This document shows positions 1-8,235 of a stretch of 64,000 bases of DNA, piece by piece; positions within the stretch are counted from its first letter, which is position 1, and each line of letters starts with the position of its first letter. The stretch is taken from contig CH672396.1 in NCBI GenBank assembly GCA_000153445.1, positions 157,668-221,667 of the forward strand. The letters run 5' to 3'. A program made the position numbers and the translations under genes. The stretch comes from a gamma proteobacterium HTCC2207. Its GTDB lineage: Bacteria > Pseudomonadota > Gammaproteobacteria > Pseudomonadales > Porticoccaceae. The notes beneath the pieces are model-generated. The model saw only the letters and a program-made list of their open reading frames with translations, was not told the DNA's origin and did not search any database.

Positions 1-979
1 CAATACTGCCTGCATTTATGCGAATCTCGGCGCTAGTATCTGAATCGCCACCCACAGCCGAGTTATTGCTGACGTGGTAGTACTGGCGACGGCATTCCAG
101 AGTCTCGTTTATCTGCCCAACAAAGCGCTGCGAAATGGCCGTCAGCTGATCAATAAACTTTATCGGCAGGTCCGTCTTATCATAACCACGAGGCAAACTT
201 GGGTAATCAATCTGGACCATTTCGGCTACCACAACATCGCCGCGAACAGGGTCTATAAGTCGCAACTCGATTTCCAGCGCTTGTTTGGGCCAGGGCGCTC
301 TGCTCGCGAGCCCCGGAATCTGCGACCGGCTCCAGTAAAGCGCTTTACTGCCTTGCGCACCGACATAGCGCTCTATATTGCGCCGACCGCCGCTAAATTC
401 TAGATGCACTGGCTGCAGCGCAAGTTGAATTTCAAAGGGCCGCTGACTGCCACCAGTTGCGGCCATCCTTTTATGATAGCTACTGACAAATTTTTGCGTT
501 GGCGCCACCGACCAACCTGAGGAGCGCGACAGTGCTGCAGTCAATACCTGCTGGGAAAGCTCACCCAGCTCGCTTAAATAGTGGTTGCCAAAACGGGGAT
601 CATTGATGCTCTGAGCAATGCTAATCAATACCTCGCGCTGCAAACCAGATCGCGCCACCGGACAGTCACTGACCTCCACTGTTGCCTCGATATCTGCTAC
701 GCCTAAGCCAGCCTCTTCCAAGTACGACAGCACACGTATGCCACGCACTCGAGACTCACTAGTAACAACCGAGGCCTCATGCAAAACACCCTGCTGGTCA
801 AGGTAAGCGCTGCTGACTAACTTTACTTCGGAGTCAATACTGAGATCGATCAGGGCATGTTTTAGCGCCTCAAGTCGCTGGTCAGCGTCCGATGCTAGAG
901 TGACCTGAGCAGTGCATAGCACCACCAGAGACAGCATTAGTCTGCTCCAATGCGGGAATGTTAAGCAGTGTAGTTTCAT
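1..979 (-). CDS. flgT: FlgT-like flagellar H-ring protein (partial, C-terminus outside window)
   Basis: The minus-strand frame stays open from an ATG at 979 to the window edge, giving at least 326 residues. It starts with a signal-peptide-like segment (hydrophobic stretch LMLSLVVLCTAQVTLA near residues 14-29). FlgT of Vibrio is a periplasmic protein that builds the H-ring around the LP-ring of the polar flagellum basal body. The assignment rests on the position directly after flgP, the secretion signal, and a general resemblance to the FlgT N-terminal and middle domains, not on a catalytic motif. It lies 25 bp downstream of flgP and is probably co-transcribed from the sigma-28-like promoter upstream of that gene. 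The C-terminal part cannot be judged because it is cut by the window. Confidence 0.65.
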   Translation of the reverse strand, partial: MKLHCLTFPHWSRLMLSLVVLCTAQVTLASDADQRLEALKHALIDLSIDSEVKLVSSAYLDQQGVLHEASVVTSESRVRGIRVLSYLEEAGLGVADIEATVEVSDCPVARSGLQREVLISIAQSINDPRFGNHYLSELGELSQQVLTAALSRSSGWSVAPTQKFVSSYHKRMAATGGSQRPFEIQLALQPVHLEFSGGRRNIERYVGAQGSKALYWSRSQIPGLASRAPWPKQALEIELRLIDPVRGDVVVAEMVQIDYPSLPRGYDKTDLPIKFIDQLTAISQRFVGQINETLECRRQYYHVSNNSAVGGDSDTSAEIRINAGSI

Positions 980-1004
980 TGTCAGCTGCCGGGGCAAGTC
1001 AAGA

Positions 1005-1481
1005 TTAAGCGCCGGAATGGCTGGTCATCTGCTCTAGATATAGAGTGCGCAAATCACTGACGATGCCTCGGTCGAGTGACATAGTAACTTCGTAGGTATC
1101 GTCTCCAACTGGCGTAATACTCACCAGATAAGCTCCGTAGATAACCCCCTGAACTCGAGCGCGAAAGGTGTCGCTCTCGAGCACAAGCTGTCCCACTGTA
1201 GTGTTGACATCAAGATACTGACCATAAACCTGCTCCATCAACGACCGATAGGCATCGAGCTTTGAGGCTCTAATAGACAACAGTCGCTGCTGCGCCGGAT
1301 TGTCGTGGGGCTGAACACTGATAACCGCATATCCAGTAGCAACAATATTGCCCTGAGCATTGACCAAGGTCTCAACCACTGCGGCATTGTATTCCTCTGT
1401 AGTCATGGCACAGCTGGCCGAAAGCATAACAACAGCACTTAGAAAAGTGATTTTCAAACGTTTAAATATAGATCGATTCAT
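1005..1481 (-). CDS. flgP: FlgP-like outer-membrane lipoprotein (LPP20 family)
   Basis: About 158 residues. I chose the ATG at 1481 (MNRSIFKR) over the upstream start at 1502 because it gives a compact lipoprotein signal peptide ending in a lipobox-like LSASC near residue 24; the -3 position is not the usual Leu, so lipidation is likely but not certain. The mature part resembles LPP20/FlgP proteins (segments VVETLVNAQGNIVATGYAVIS and KLDAYRSLMEQVYG). FlgP is an outer-membrane basal-body component needed for flagellum stability and motility in Vibrio and Campylobacter. The gene is followed by flgT and is divergent from flhA. A sigma-28-like promoter lies about 85 bp upstream, which suggests late-class expression. 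Confidence 0.72.
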   Translation of the reverse strand: MNRSIFKRLKITFLSAVVMLSASCAMTTEEYNAAVVETLVNAQGNIVATGYAVISVQPHDNPAQQRLLSIRASKLDAYRSLMEQVYGQYLDVNTTVGQLVLESDTFRARVQGVIYGAYLVSITPVGDDTYEVTMSLDRGIVSDLRTLYLEQMTSHSGA

Positions 1482-1563
1482 GGTGCATCCCGCCAGGATC
1501 AAATGAGTTAATGGTCGCCAACCCTGTCGTCAAGACTTGGCTACTCAAACTTTCATGTTTTAA

Positions 1564-1590
1564 ACATCGGCAGTTGTGCACCAGCCTTTA
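1564..1590 (-). promoter_or_regulatory. Sigma-28 (FliA) type promoter for flgP-flgT
   Basis: Read on the minus strand, TAAA (1587-1590) is followed after exactly 15 bases by GCCGATGT (1564-1571). The sigma-28 consensus is TAAA-N15-GCCGATAA, so the match is 4/4 and 6/8 with perfect spacing. The site lies 80-110 bp upstream of the flgP start, and fliA is encoded in this window. Confidence 0.7.
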
Positions 1591-1660
1591 GCCAACTGAT
1601 AGATTAAATAGTCTCAGTCATCACGCACCCGGGCAAATCACTTAACTCTGCGGGGCAGTC

Positions 1661-1676
1661 TGGCACAGTTATTGCT
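1661..1676 (+). promoter_or_regulatory. Sigma-54 promoter for flhA
   Basis: TGGCACAGTTATTGCT matches the -24/-12 sigma-54 consensus TGGCAC-N5-TTGCW with GG and GC separated by 10 bases. It ends 74 bp upstream of the flhA ATG. The window also encodes two sigma-54 activators (flrA, flrC), which makes FlrA-dependent control of the flhA-flhF-fleN-fliA group the simplest reading. Confidence 0.82.
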
Positions 1677-1749
1677 ATCTCTAGATATAGGTAACAAAAC
1701 CACTACTAGGCGAAAAGCTAACTTTTTGATTTTAAATAGGTTTTATTAA

Positions 1750-3855
1750 ATGGCTTCTGCAATACTGTCAACCATACGACAGGATATGTCGAGAATCGAA
1801 CTGTCCACGCTGGGGGTTCCAGCGCTGGTACTGTTGATTATTTCGATGTTGATCCTGCCGTTGCCGGCATTTTTGTTGGATTTCCTTTTTACCTTTAACA
1901 TTATTATTGGCCTGGTGATCATTATGGTCGCCATCAATAGCCAGAAGCCTCTCGACTTTTCATCTTTTCCCTCTATTTTGCTGCTCGCCACCATGTTGCG
2001 CCTAGGCCTCAATGTGGCGTCCACGCGACTGGTGTTAGTAAAAGGCCACGAAGGGCCAGACTCAGCGGGCAAGGTTATTCAAGCCTTTGGTGAGTTTGTA
2101 ATCGGTGGCAATTATTTGGTCGGTTTTATTATCTTTTCAATTTTGATGATCATTAACTTTATCGTTGTCACTAAAGGTGCAGGCCGAGTTTCTGAGGTTA
2201 TAGCCCGCTTTACCCTCGACGCTATGCCCGGCAAGCAGATGGCCATTGATGCCGACTTAAATGCCGGAGTTATTGATCAAGAAACTGCCAAGCTCCGTCG
2301 CGAAGAGATCTCCCAAGAATCAGACTTTTTTGGCTCTATGGACGGTGCTTCCAAATTTGTCCGCGGTGATGCGATTGCCGGTCTTTTGATTTTGATTATC
2401 AATATTGTTGGCGGTCTGATTATCGGCATTGGTCAGCACGACCTGAGCTTCTCTGAAGCCGGTCGTATCTATGTGCTACTGACCATTGGTGATGGCCTGG
2501 TTGCACAGATCCCGTCGCTGCTACTGTCTCTGGCAACAGCCATTATTGTGACCCGGGTAACCACCTCTGAATCCATGTCTGAGCAAGCCAAAAGCCAGCT
2601 CAATAATCCTATGGCCTTTTTTGTTGCCGCAGGTATTTTGATACTGCTTGGTCTGGTTCCTGGCATGCCCCACTTTATGTTTTTAAGCCTAGGTACCGGC
2701 GCTGCGGTGTTGGCCTACATACTCTCACAGAACGCCAATAAGCAGGAACAGAGCGTCATTTTGGAGGCAGCCACCACTGAAACCGCTAAGGCCAATGAAC
2801 AAGAGCTGGGCTGGGATGACGTTGACCAGGTTGACCTTGTGGGCCTAGATATAGGTTACGGGCTGATTCCTTTGGTTAATACCAATGCCGGTGGCCAATT
2901 GCTAACGCGGGTTAAAGGTGTGCGTAAAAAACTTTCTGCGGAATTAGGATTTCTTATTCAGCCGATACGCATTCGCGATAACTTAGATCTGGCGCCAGAT
3001 GTCTACCATATTGTTATGAACGGCGTAGTCCGCGGCAAAGGCGAAATTAAAGTCGGCCGTGAAATGGCGATTAATCCCGGCCAAGTTCACGGAGTGCTCG
3101 AAGGCACAGCCACTAAAGAGCCAGCCTTTGGTTTAGACGCCATATGGATCGACCCGAGTCAGCGCGACTATGCCCGAACGCTCGGATACACAGTTGTCGA
3201 CTCGGCGACGGCCATAGCGACACATCTCAATACCCTTTTGCGCGGCAACTCCTCAGAGCTGCTCAGTCATGATGAGACACAACAGCTGCTCGACAAAGTC
3301 GCAGCTCGGGCACCGAAGTTGGTAGAAGATTTGGTGCCGGGGAAACTACCTCTGGCGACCATTACCAAGGTCTTGCAGAACATTCTCGACGAGTCGGTTT
3401 CAGTGCGCGATATGCGCACCATTATTGAAGTGATTTCAACAGAGAGCGCACGCACTCAGGATGCCGATGAATTAACAGCGGCTGTACGGCCACGACTTGG
3501 ACGTATGATCGTTCAGGGACTGGTAGAAATTAATGACAGCCTTCCGGTGATTACTCTAGAGCCTTCTCTCGAGCAAATGCTGCATAACATTTTGCAGCAG
3601 AGCAGCGCTAATCAGGGTTTGATTATTGAGCCTAAGCTGGCTGAGGGTTTGTTTAAGGCTCTCGCCGAAAATACTCAGGAAGTAGAAAATCAAGGGCTGC
3701 CAGCAGTGCTGGTGGTGTCGCCAGGAATTCGTCCCTGGCTGTCAAAAATAATCCGTCATCGACTCGCGGACCTCACGGTTCTCTCCTACAGCGAGATTCC
3801 GGAAGATCAATCAGTAAAAGTCGTAGCTACAGTTAGCGTCGACGAACAGACTTAA
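1750..3855 (+). CDS. flhA: Flagellar export gate protein FlhA
   Basis: The 701-residue product has the usual FlhA length. The N-terminal half (roughly residues 20-330) is a set of hydrophobic helices, including the conserved FHIPEP-family stretch LRLGLNVASTRLVL (about residues 79-92). The C-terminal half (from about 360) is the soluble FlhAC domain that forms the nonameric ring and docks FliH/FliI, FliJ and chaperone-substrate complexes. It works with FlhB, FliP, FliQ and FliR (all encoded here on the other strand) as the proton-driven type III export gate. flhF follows after 17 bp. Expression is probably driven by the sigma-54 promoter just upstream. The Shine-Dalgarno is weak, but the start agrees with the family. 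Confidence 0.97.
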   Translation: MASAILSTIRQDMSRIELSTLGVPALVLLIISMLILPLPAFLLDFLFTFNIIIGLVIIMVAINSQKPLDFSSFPSILLLATMLRLGLNVASTRLVLVKGHEGPDSAGKVIQAFGEFVIGGNYLVGFIIFSILMIINFIVVTKGAGRVSEVIARFTLDAMPGKQMAIDADLNAGVIDQETAKLRREEISQESDFFGSMDGASKFVRGDAIAGLLILIINIVGGLIIGIGQHDLSFSEAGRIYVLLTIGDGLVAQIPSLLLSLATAIIVTRVTTSESMSEQAKSQLNNPMAFFVAAGILILLGLVPGMPHFMFLSLGTGAAVLAYILSQNANKQEQSVILEAATTETAKANEQELGWDDVDQVDLVGLDIGYGLIPLVNTNAGGQLLTRVKGVRKKLSAELGFLIQPIRIRDNLDLAPDVYHIVMNGVVRGKGEIKVGREMAINPGQVHGVLEGTATKEPAFGLDAIWIDPSQRDYARTLGYTVVDSATAIATHLNTLLRGNSSELLSHDETQQLLDKVAARAPKLVEDLVPGKLPLATITKVLQNILDESVSVRDMRTIIEVISTESARTQDADELTAAVRPRLGRMIVQGLVEINDSLPVITLEPSLEQMLHNILQQSSANQGLIIEPKLAEGLFKALAENTQEVENQGLPAVLVVSPGIRPWLSKIIRHRLADLTVLSYSEIPEDQSVKVVATVSVDEQT

Positions 3856-3872
3856 TACAGGGTAATTGAATC

Positions 3873-5174
3873 ATGGAACTACAGCGAATCTTGGCCAGCA
3901 ATACACGCAGCGCGATGGAGCAGGTATTTAACCTCTTCGGCGAAGACGCGATGATTGTTGCCAATAATAGAGTGAAGGGCAAAACCGAAATTATTGTTGC
4001 TCTCGACCTGGTTTCAGAGGTTAAAGCTGCCCTGAAAAAAACTCCCGAGGCGGCAATCGAAGCACATAGTGCAGCAAAGTTTGGCGAGCTAATCGACGCT
4101 CATATTGAAGGCACAGCCAGACCGGATGAAACTGAAATATCTCACACAGATGCGCTTAACGACCTTGCTCTCGGTTGTGACTTTGAGCCCCTTCGTGACT
4201 CTATGCCGGCTGTAAAAATGCCCCCGGTCGATCCCTTAGTCGACATTCCCCTGGACCGGGTAAGCAATGCACTCAATGGTGAAAACTATAAAGAAGCTGC
4301 CGACAGAGAGTATTTAAAAGCTCGTGAAATTGTTGATCTGGTAAAACAAGAACTCAATACCATGCGCGATGAATTCAAACTGTCTCAGCACAAAGATTCC
4401 TGGAGCGGCCGACTTGCGGTTAATGATGAGATGGGTCCACTAGTAGAGTCGTTTAACGAAACCGGTATGCCGCTGGGTATGCGCGAATCAGTTATCGAAG
4501 TGATTAACCAGAGCGACTCAGTGAGCGATGCGATCGCTCAGCTAACCTCAGCCATAGGCGATGAAATCGAACACACAGATTTACTCAATAACCTTGAGGG
4601 CGTGCATATTATTGCCGGCAACTCCGGCGCGGGCAAAACTATGATGGCAGGCCGGCTAGCGAAACAGATGGCCCATCAGTACGGAGAAAATACTGTCGCT
4701 TTAATTAGTTTTGATGATTTACGCATTGGCGCCTGGGCGCAGGCACAGCTAATTGGTACTCAAGCTGGCGTGGATACTTTTCGCGCCACTTCAATTGAAG
4801 TACTTTTGCAGCTAATAGGTGATCTTAGTTCGCGAAAGTTAATCCTTATCGACACCTCCGGAGTAAATATTGAATCTCATATTAATTCCCTCAGTGAGGC
4901 GCTACCACAAGCAAAGAAACACTTGCTGCTAGCAGCAGATGCGTCAGAGGCGTCAGCAAAACGTCAATTCAAAGGTGATGACGTGAGGTGGGATTCAGTA
5001 ATGCTCTCGCGCTTCGATAGCGACGTTCACCCTTGGGCTATTATTTACTTGTTGTTACAGCATTCCACACCAATCTCAGTGGCGGCTGTAGATCCCAATA
5101 TTTCTGACCAGGCTATATCCCTAGATGGATTTAAGCTTGCTGAGCAGGCTCTTTCGCGTCTGCCAATGGGTTAA
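3873..5174 (+). CDS. flhF: FlhF, SRP-type GTPase setting flagellar pole position
   Basis: 433 residues. The N-terminus (MELQRILASNTRSAMEQV) is typical of FlhF. A long charged linker follows, then an NG GTPase core from about residue 245: P-loop GNSGAGKT, a DTSG motif for G3 near residue 330, and a weak G4 (SRFD where TKxD is usual). FlhF recruits early flagellar parts to the cell pole and is opposed by FleN/FlhG. It sits between flhA and fleN, the standard polar-flagellum order. The altered G4 may affect guanine recognition, but FlhF proteins vary here, so I do not read it as inactivation. Confidence 0.95.
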   Translation: MELQRILASNTRSAMEQVFNLFGEDAMIVANNRVKGKTEIIVALDLVSEVKAALKKTPEAAIEAHSAAKFGELIDAHIEGTARPDETEISHTDALNDLALGCDFEPLRDSMPAVKMPPVDPLVDIPLDRVSNALNGENYKEAADREYLKAREIVDLVKQELNTMRDEFKLSQHKDSWSGRLAVNDEMGPLVESFNETGMPLGMRESVIEVINQSDSVSDAIAQLTSAIGDEIEHTDLLNNLEGVHIIAGNSGAGKTMMAGRLAKQMAHQYGENTVALISFDDLRIGAWAQAQLIGTQAGVDTFRATSIEVLLQLIGDLSSRKLILIDTSGVNIESHINSLSEALPQAKKHLLLAADASEASAKRQFKGDDVRWDSVMLSRFDSDVHPWAIIYLLLQHSTPISVAAVDPNISDQAISLDGFKLAEQALSRLPMG

Positions 5175-5286
5175 AGCTGACTAGATATAATTGACCATCG
5201 AGATTACAGAGGCTTAAAGTCTCCTAAAGTGATTACTTTTGTGACGAGTTAAAACAGATAGAGCGCTCTAGTTAGACTCATATCTA

Positions 5287-5338
5287 TGTTTAAAAGTTGT
5301 GTTTAAAAGTTGTGTTTAAAAGTTGTGTTTAAAGAGTT
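5287..5338 (+). repeat. 13-bp tandem repeat upstream of fleN
   Basis: Three identical copies of TGTTTAAAAGTTG (5287-5299, 5300-5312, 5313-5325) are followed by a fourth degenerate copy (5326-5338). The array ends 10 bp before the fleN ATG, so it occupies the untranslated leader or promoter region and pushes against the ribosome-binding site. The period is not a multiple of three and the array is non-coding. Confidence 0.9.
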
Positions 5339-5348
5339 AAAGTAGACT

Positions 5349-6176
5349 ATGAGTAAATTTGGCACACAAATTATCGGCGTGGCTAGCGGCAAAGGCGGAG
5401 TTGGCAAGACCACAATTTCCGTCAACCTCGCAGTCAAGCTAGCATCGCTCGGTAAAAAAGTGATGATATTTGACGCCGACTTGGGATTAGCAAATGCTCA
5501 GCTTGCGCTGGGTATCCGCACACCGTTTAACTTTAGCCACGTGCTATCCGGCGAGAAAGCCCTTAGGGAAATAATTGTTGAGGGCCCCTCCGGCGTGAAA
5601 TTAGTACCTGGAGCCAGTGGTATTCAGCATATGGCTGCTCTTGGCCACAGGGAAACCGCTAGTATCATTCAGGCCTTCTCGGAGCTTGAAGACGAACTCG
5701 ACTACCTAATTGTCGACGTTGCCGCCGGGCTCTCCGATGCAGTGATGGCGTTCATGAGCGCCTGTCAGCACCGCTTTGTAGTGGTTAAGAATGAACCTTA
5801 CTCAATTGCGGATGCCTACAGCACGATTAAAGTTATGATGCAGGACTATAACCTAGATCGAATTCATTTGGTGCCGAATGGCGTTGACTCACAGCGCGAA
5901 GGGGAAAGACTGTTCACGAGCATCAACACCGTAGTGCAGAACTATCTCGCCGGCCAGATTAGATACTTACATTCCATCAGTGCTGACAAAATGTTGCCTA
6001 AGGCAATGAAAGCCTCAAAGCCCTTAGTTGACTTTTCGCCCAAATCCGTAGCCGCACATGATTTTGGTGCGTTGGCGGAGAAAGTTATGAAATTAGAGAA
6101 GAATGTTCCACTAAATGGAAATATTCAATTCTTTATCGAGCGCGTCGCAGCACAACTGGCATCTAAGGCTCCGTAA
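5349..6176 (+). CDS. fleN: FleN/FlhG, MinD-like ATPase controlling flagellar number
   Basis: 275 residues. It has the deviant Walker A KGGVGKTT (about residues 15-22), the switch I segment DADLGLANAQLALG, and a hydrophobic Walker B LDYLIVDVAAGLSD, all typical of the MinD/ParA superfamily branch FlhG. In polar flagellates FleN limits flagellar number by antagonising FlhF and the master activator FleQ/FlrA. It is separated from flhF by 174 bp holding a 13-bp tandem array, and fliA starts 2 bp after its stop. With a truncated FlrA in this genome (see that entry), the usual FleN-FlrA contact may differ. Confidence 0.95.
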   Translation: MSKFGTQIIGVASGKGGVGKTTISVNLAVKLASLGKKVMIFDADLGLANAQLALGIRTPFNFSHVLSGEKALREIIVEGPSGVKLVPGASGIQHMAALGHRETASIIQAFSELEDELDYLIVDVAAGLSDAVMAFMSACQHRFVVVKNEPYSIADAYSTIKVMMQDYNLDRIHLVPNGVDSQREGERLFTSINTVVQNYLAGQIRYLHSISADKMLPKAMKASKPLVDFSPKSVAAHDFGALAEKVMKLEKNVPLNGNIQFFIERVAAQLASKAP

Positions 6177-6178
6177 CC

Positions 6179-6901
6179 ATGTCTGACGCCAGAATCTATG
6201 AAGAAATCCAGAACGCCGACCAGCAGAGTACTTCACTAGTCGACTATATTGGCCTAGTTAAGCGAGTCGCGCTGCATCTTAAAGGCCGCCTGCCAAACTT
6301 CATGGAGCTCGATGAGCTTATTCAGGTTGGCATGATTGGGCTTATTGAAGCGGACAAGTCCTTTGATAGCACTAAAGGCGTAGATTTCGAAGTGTTTGCC
6401 AAGAACCGTATTCGTGGCGCAATTCTCGATCAAGTGCGCAAAATGTCCTATCTGCCACGCTCGGCGATTGTCAGCATTCGTGATCACAATGAGGCGAGCG
6501 CAGCATTAACTGGCGAACTAGGTCGCGCACCAAGTCAGGCAGAGCTTGCCGACTTTATGGGCAAAGATGCAGATACTTTTCAAAAGGAGCGCACCCACGC
6601 ACATCGTTTTCAGACCGTGTCACTGGAGGCGCAGACATCAGAGTCTGTAGACTTACCCACCGGCAATAGCAGCAACCCTGAAAAGGAGCTTGTAGAAGAG
6701 CAATTTATGGATGCACTTGCTGCGTCGATCGGTGAACTGCCTGAACGTGACAGAACCATCGTATCCCTTTATTATGTAGAAGAAATGAATTTAAAAGAGA
6801 TTGGCGCAGTGCTTGATGTAAGCGAGTCGAGAGTGAGTCAAATTTTATCGGCCTGCGTAAAAACTCTGCGGGTGAAAATGCATAACCACGTTACCGAGTA
6901 A
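6179..6901 (+). CDS. fliA: Flagellar sigma factor sigma-28 (FliA)
   Basis: 240 residues, the normal FliA length. Region 2 contains ELIQVGMIGLIEADKSFD and RIRGAILDQVRKMSYLPRS; region 3 follows with ELGRAPSQAELADFMG; region 4 ends with the helix-turn-helix LKEIGAVLDVSESRVSQIL. It directs RNA polymerase to late flagellar promoters, and sites fitting its consensus lie before flgP and fliS in this window. It is held inactive by the anti-sigma factor FlgM, not found here. It is translationally close to fleN (2 bp gap) and to the unknown gene after it (0 bp gap). Confidence 0.96.
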   Translation: MSDARIYEEIQNADQQSTSLVDYIGLVKRVALHLKGRLPNFMELDELIQVGMIGLIEADKSFDSTKGVDFEVFAKNRIRGAILDQVRKMSYLPRSAIVSIRDHNEASAALTGELGRAPSQAELADFMGKDADTFQKERTHAHRFQTVSLEAQTSESVDLPTGNSSNPEKELVEEQFMDALAASIGELPERDRTIVSLYYVEEMNLKEIGAVLDVSESRVSQILSACVKTLRVKMHNHVTE

Positions 6902-7453
6902 GTGCAAATGGCGCTATCAATACTTAAAAAAAGAGCCGTCAAAAAAGCTATGGAAAATGCTAAGGCTTCTTATATAAAAGCTGCAGGCATGAGTAACTTG
7001 ACTCGGGAAGCACGTATTTTTAAGGCTCGTATCGCTGGCCGTAGCAAGGCCCATTTAGATAAAGTTTTTATCGAAGGTGCAGAACAGTCAGAAGCTTTTC
7101 AAGAGGCGTGTTTAGCCGCTCTATCTGATGGCAGGGAGCGACCTGCAATGCCTGACCCACAACCGTTTCAAACTGTCCAATCAAAGACTGAAACCGTCTA
7201 TACCTACGTTCCGGCGGAATTTTCTAAGGAAATGTATGCTCTGGGAAGCCTGTATCAGGCGGTTTCCATCAGCCTCAATGAAGCACTAAAATTGGCTCAA
7301 GAAGTGGCTGATAGAGTGAGTTACGACATTGGGATCGAAGAACCTTTTGTAGCAGTGCAATTTCTCCGTGACGAACTCGAAGAATCGCTTTCTGATACTG
7401 AAGAAGATGAGTCGGCTAAGACTGAAGCTAAGTCGCCAGACTCTAATCTGTAA
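6902..7453 (+). CDS. Unrecognised protein in the fliA operon
   Basis: 183 residues from a GTG directly after the fliA stop; an ATG two codons in (6908) is an equally good start. I do not recognise the family. The first 60 residues are strongly basic and helical (KKRAVKKAMENAKASYIKAA), the middle is Pro/Gln-rich, residues 115-150 look helical, and the last 25 are acidic (DTEEDESAKTEAK). No signal peptide or membrane segment is visible. In many gammaproteobacteria fliA is followed by cheY-cheZ-cheA; here this gene and the next take that place. A role in flagellar or polar function is an inference from position only. Confidence 0.75.
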   Translation: MQMALSILKKRAVKKAMENAKASYIKAAGMSNLTREARIFKARIAGRSKAHLDKVFIEGAEQSEAFQEACLAALSDGRERPAMPDPQPFQTVQSKTETVYTYVPAEFSKEMYALGSLYQAVSISLNEALKLAQEVADRVSYDIGIEEPFVAVQFLRDELEESLSDTEEDESAKTEAKSPDSNL

Positions 7454-7469
7454 AGGGTAGGTATTAGCC

Positions 7470-8123
7470 ATGACAAGTCTTCTGCTTCTGGCCGTTCTTT
7501 TCGGCAGCGTCATTCTAATCGTTTTGATGATCTATCTGGGTGACCGCGTTAAACGCCTAGAAATAATGTCGTTTCATGACAGCAGTGAACCGGTCGAAGT
7601 AGACAAGCCAAAAAACGACAATGGTTTTTTTGGGCTATCGGGAAAAAAACTCTGGGATGCAATGTCAGGAACGGTTCCGGAAGGAATTGAAGAGGCAGAT
7701 GTGGTTGCTTTAAAGCGAGTTTTTGAAGTCGTTTTAAAAAACCATATTGAGACACTGTTTAAACTGGGTAAAAGAGACGCCACTAGAGGTAATAATCCAG
7801 AAACTCCCAATAACCCACTTGAGATATCCACTCTGCGCCACAGCATTGCCTCATGGATTCCCGCACAGCATGTGTCCACTATTTATAAGGCAGGCTATGA
7901 ATCGGTGAATGCCGATGAAATCTCCATCAATCGTTTAAGGTCTAATTTGGACGACGCCGCAGACACTCTATTTTCACGAACTAGCCTAACCATTAAACAG
8001 CCCTTTTCAGAAAGGCTTTTCGCCACGGCCGCGCCCCTGCCTGGTGTAGGAAGCCTCATTGAGCTAGACGAAGACGCCCTAGATTCTGACGATTCTGAAA
8101 ACCCCTCAGAGCTCTCTGGTTAA
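7470..8123 (+). CDS. Unrecognised N-terminally membrane-anchored protein, fliA operon
   Basis: 217 residues. One hydrophobic helix at about residues 3-23 is followed by a basic turn (DRVKRLE), suggesting a single-pass anchor with a cytoplasmic body. The rest is soluble, with an acidic C-terminus (DEDALDSDDSENPSELSG). No family is recognised. It starts 16 bp after the previous gene and is the last gene of the fleN-fliA group. The end of the gene runs into degenerate 15-bp repeats; the stop codon is the last codon of the first unit. Together with the preceding gene it may form a small accessory pair for the flagellar apparatus. Confidence 0.75.
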   Translation: MTSLLLLAVLFGSVILIVLMIYLGDRVKRLEIMSFHDSSEPVEVDKPKNDNGFFGLSGKKLWDAMSGTVPEGIEEADVVALKRVFEVVLKNHIETLFKLGKRDATRGNNPETPNNPLEISTLRHSIASWIPAQHVSTIYKAGYESVNADEISINRLRSNLDDAADTLFSRTSLTIKQPFSERLFATAAPLPGVGSLIELDEDALDSDDSENPSELSG

Positions 8124-8168
8124 GAGCTCCCTGTTTGAGAGCTGCTTACTCAAGAGCCCCAAGTAACT
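8109..8168. repeat. Degenerate 15-bp tandem repeat spanning a stop codon
   Basis: Four units of 15 bp, each beginning GAGC, run through the end of the preceding gene: 8109-8123 (ends TAA, the stop), 8124-8138 (ends TGA in the same frame), 8139-8153 (ends CAA) and 8154-8168 (most diverged). The gap between the two convergent gene groups (8124-8235) shows nothing else except a short A-tract; no convincing terminator is seen. Confidence 0.6.
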
Positions 8169-8235
8169 GATCAAGTCTGAGCCCTGCCGCAAAAGCACAG
8201 TAGAGCGGGAATACAAAAAAACCGTTTTAGTGCTG

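Noticed and set aside
74-403. Plus-strand 109-residue frame
   Set aside because: It lies opposite the FlgT-like gene, which has a coherent signal peptide and continuous frame.
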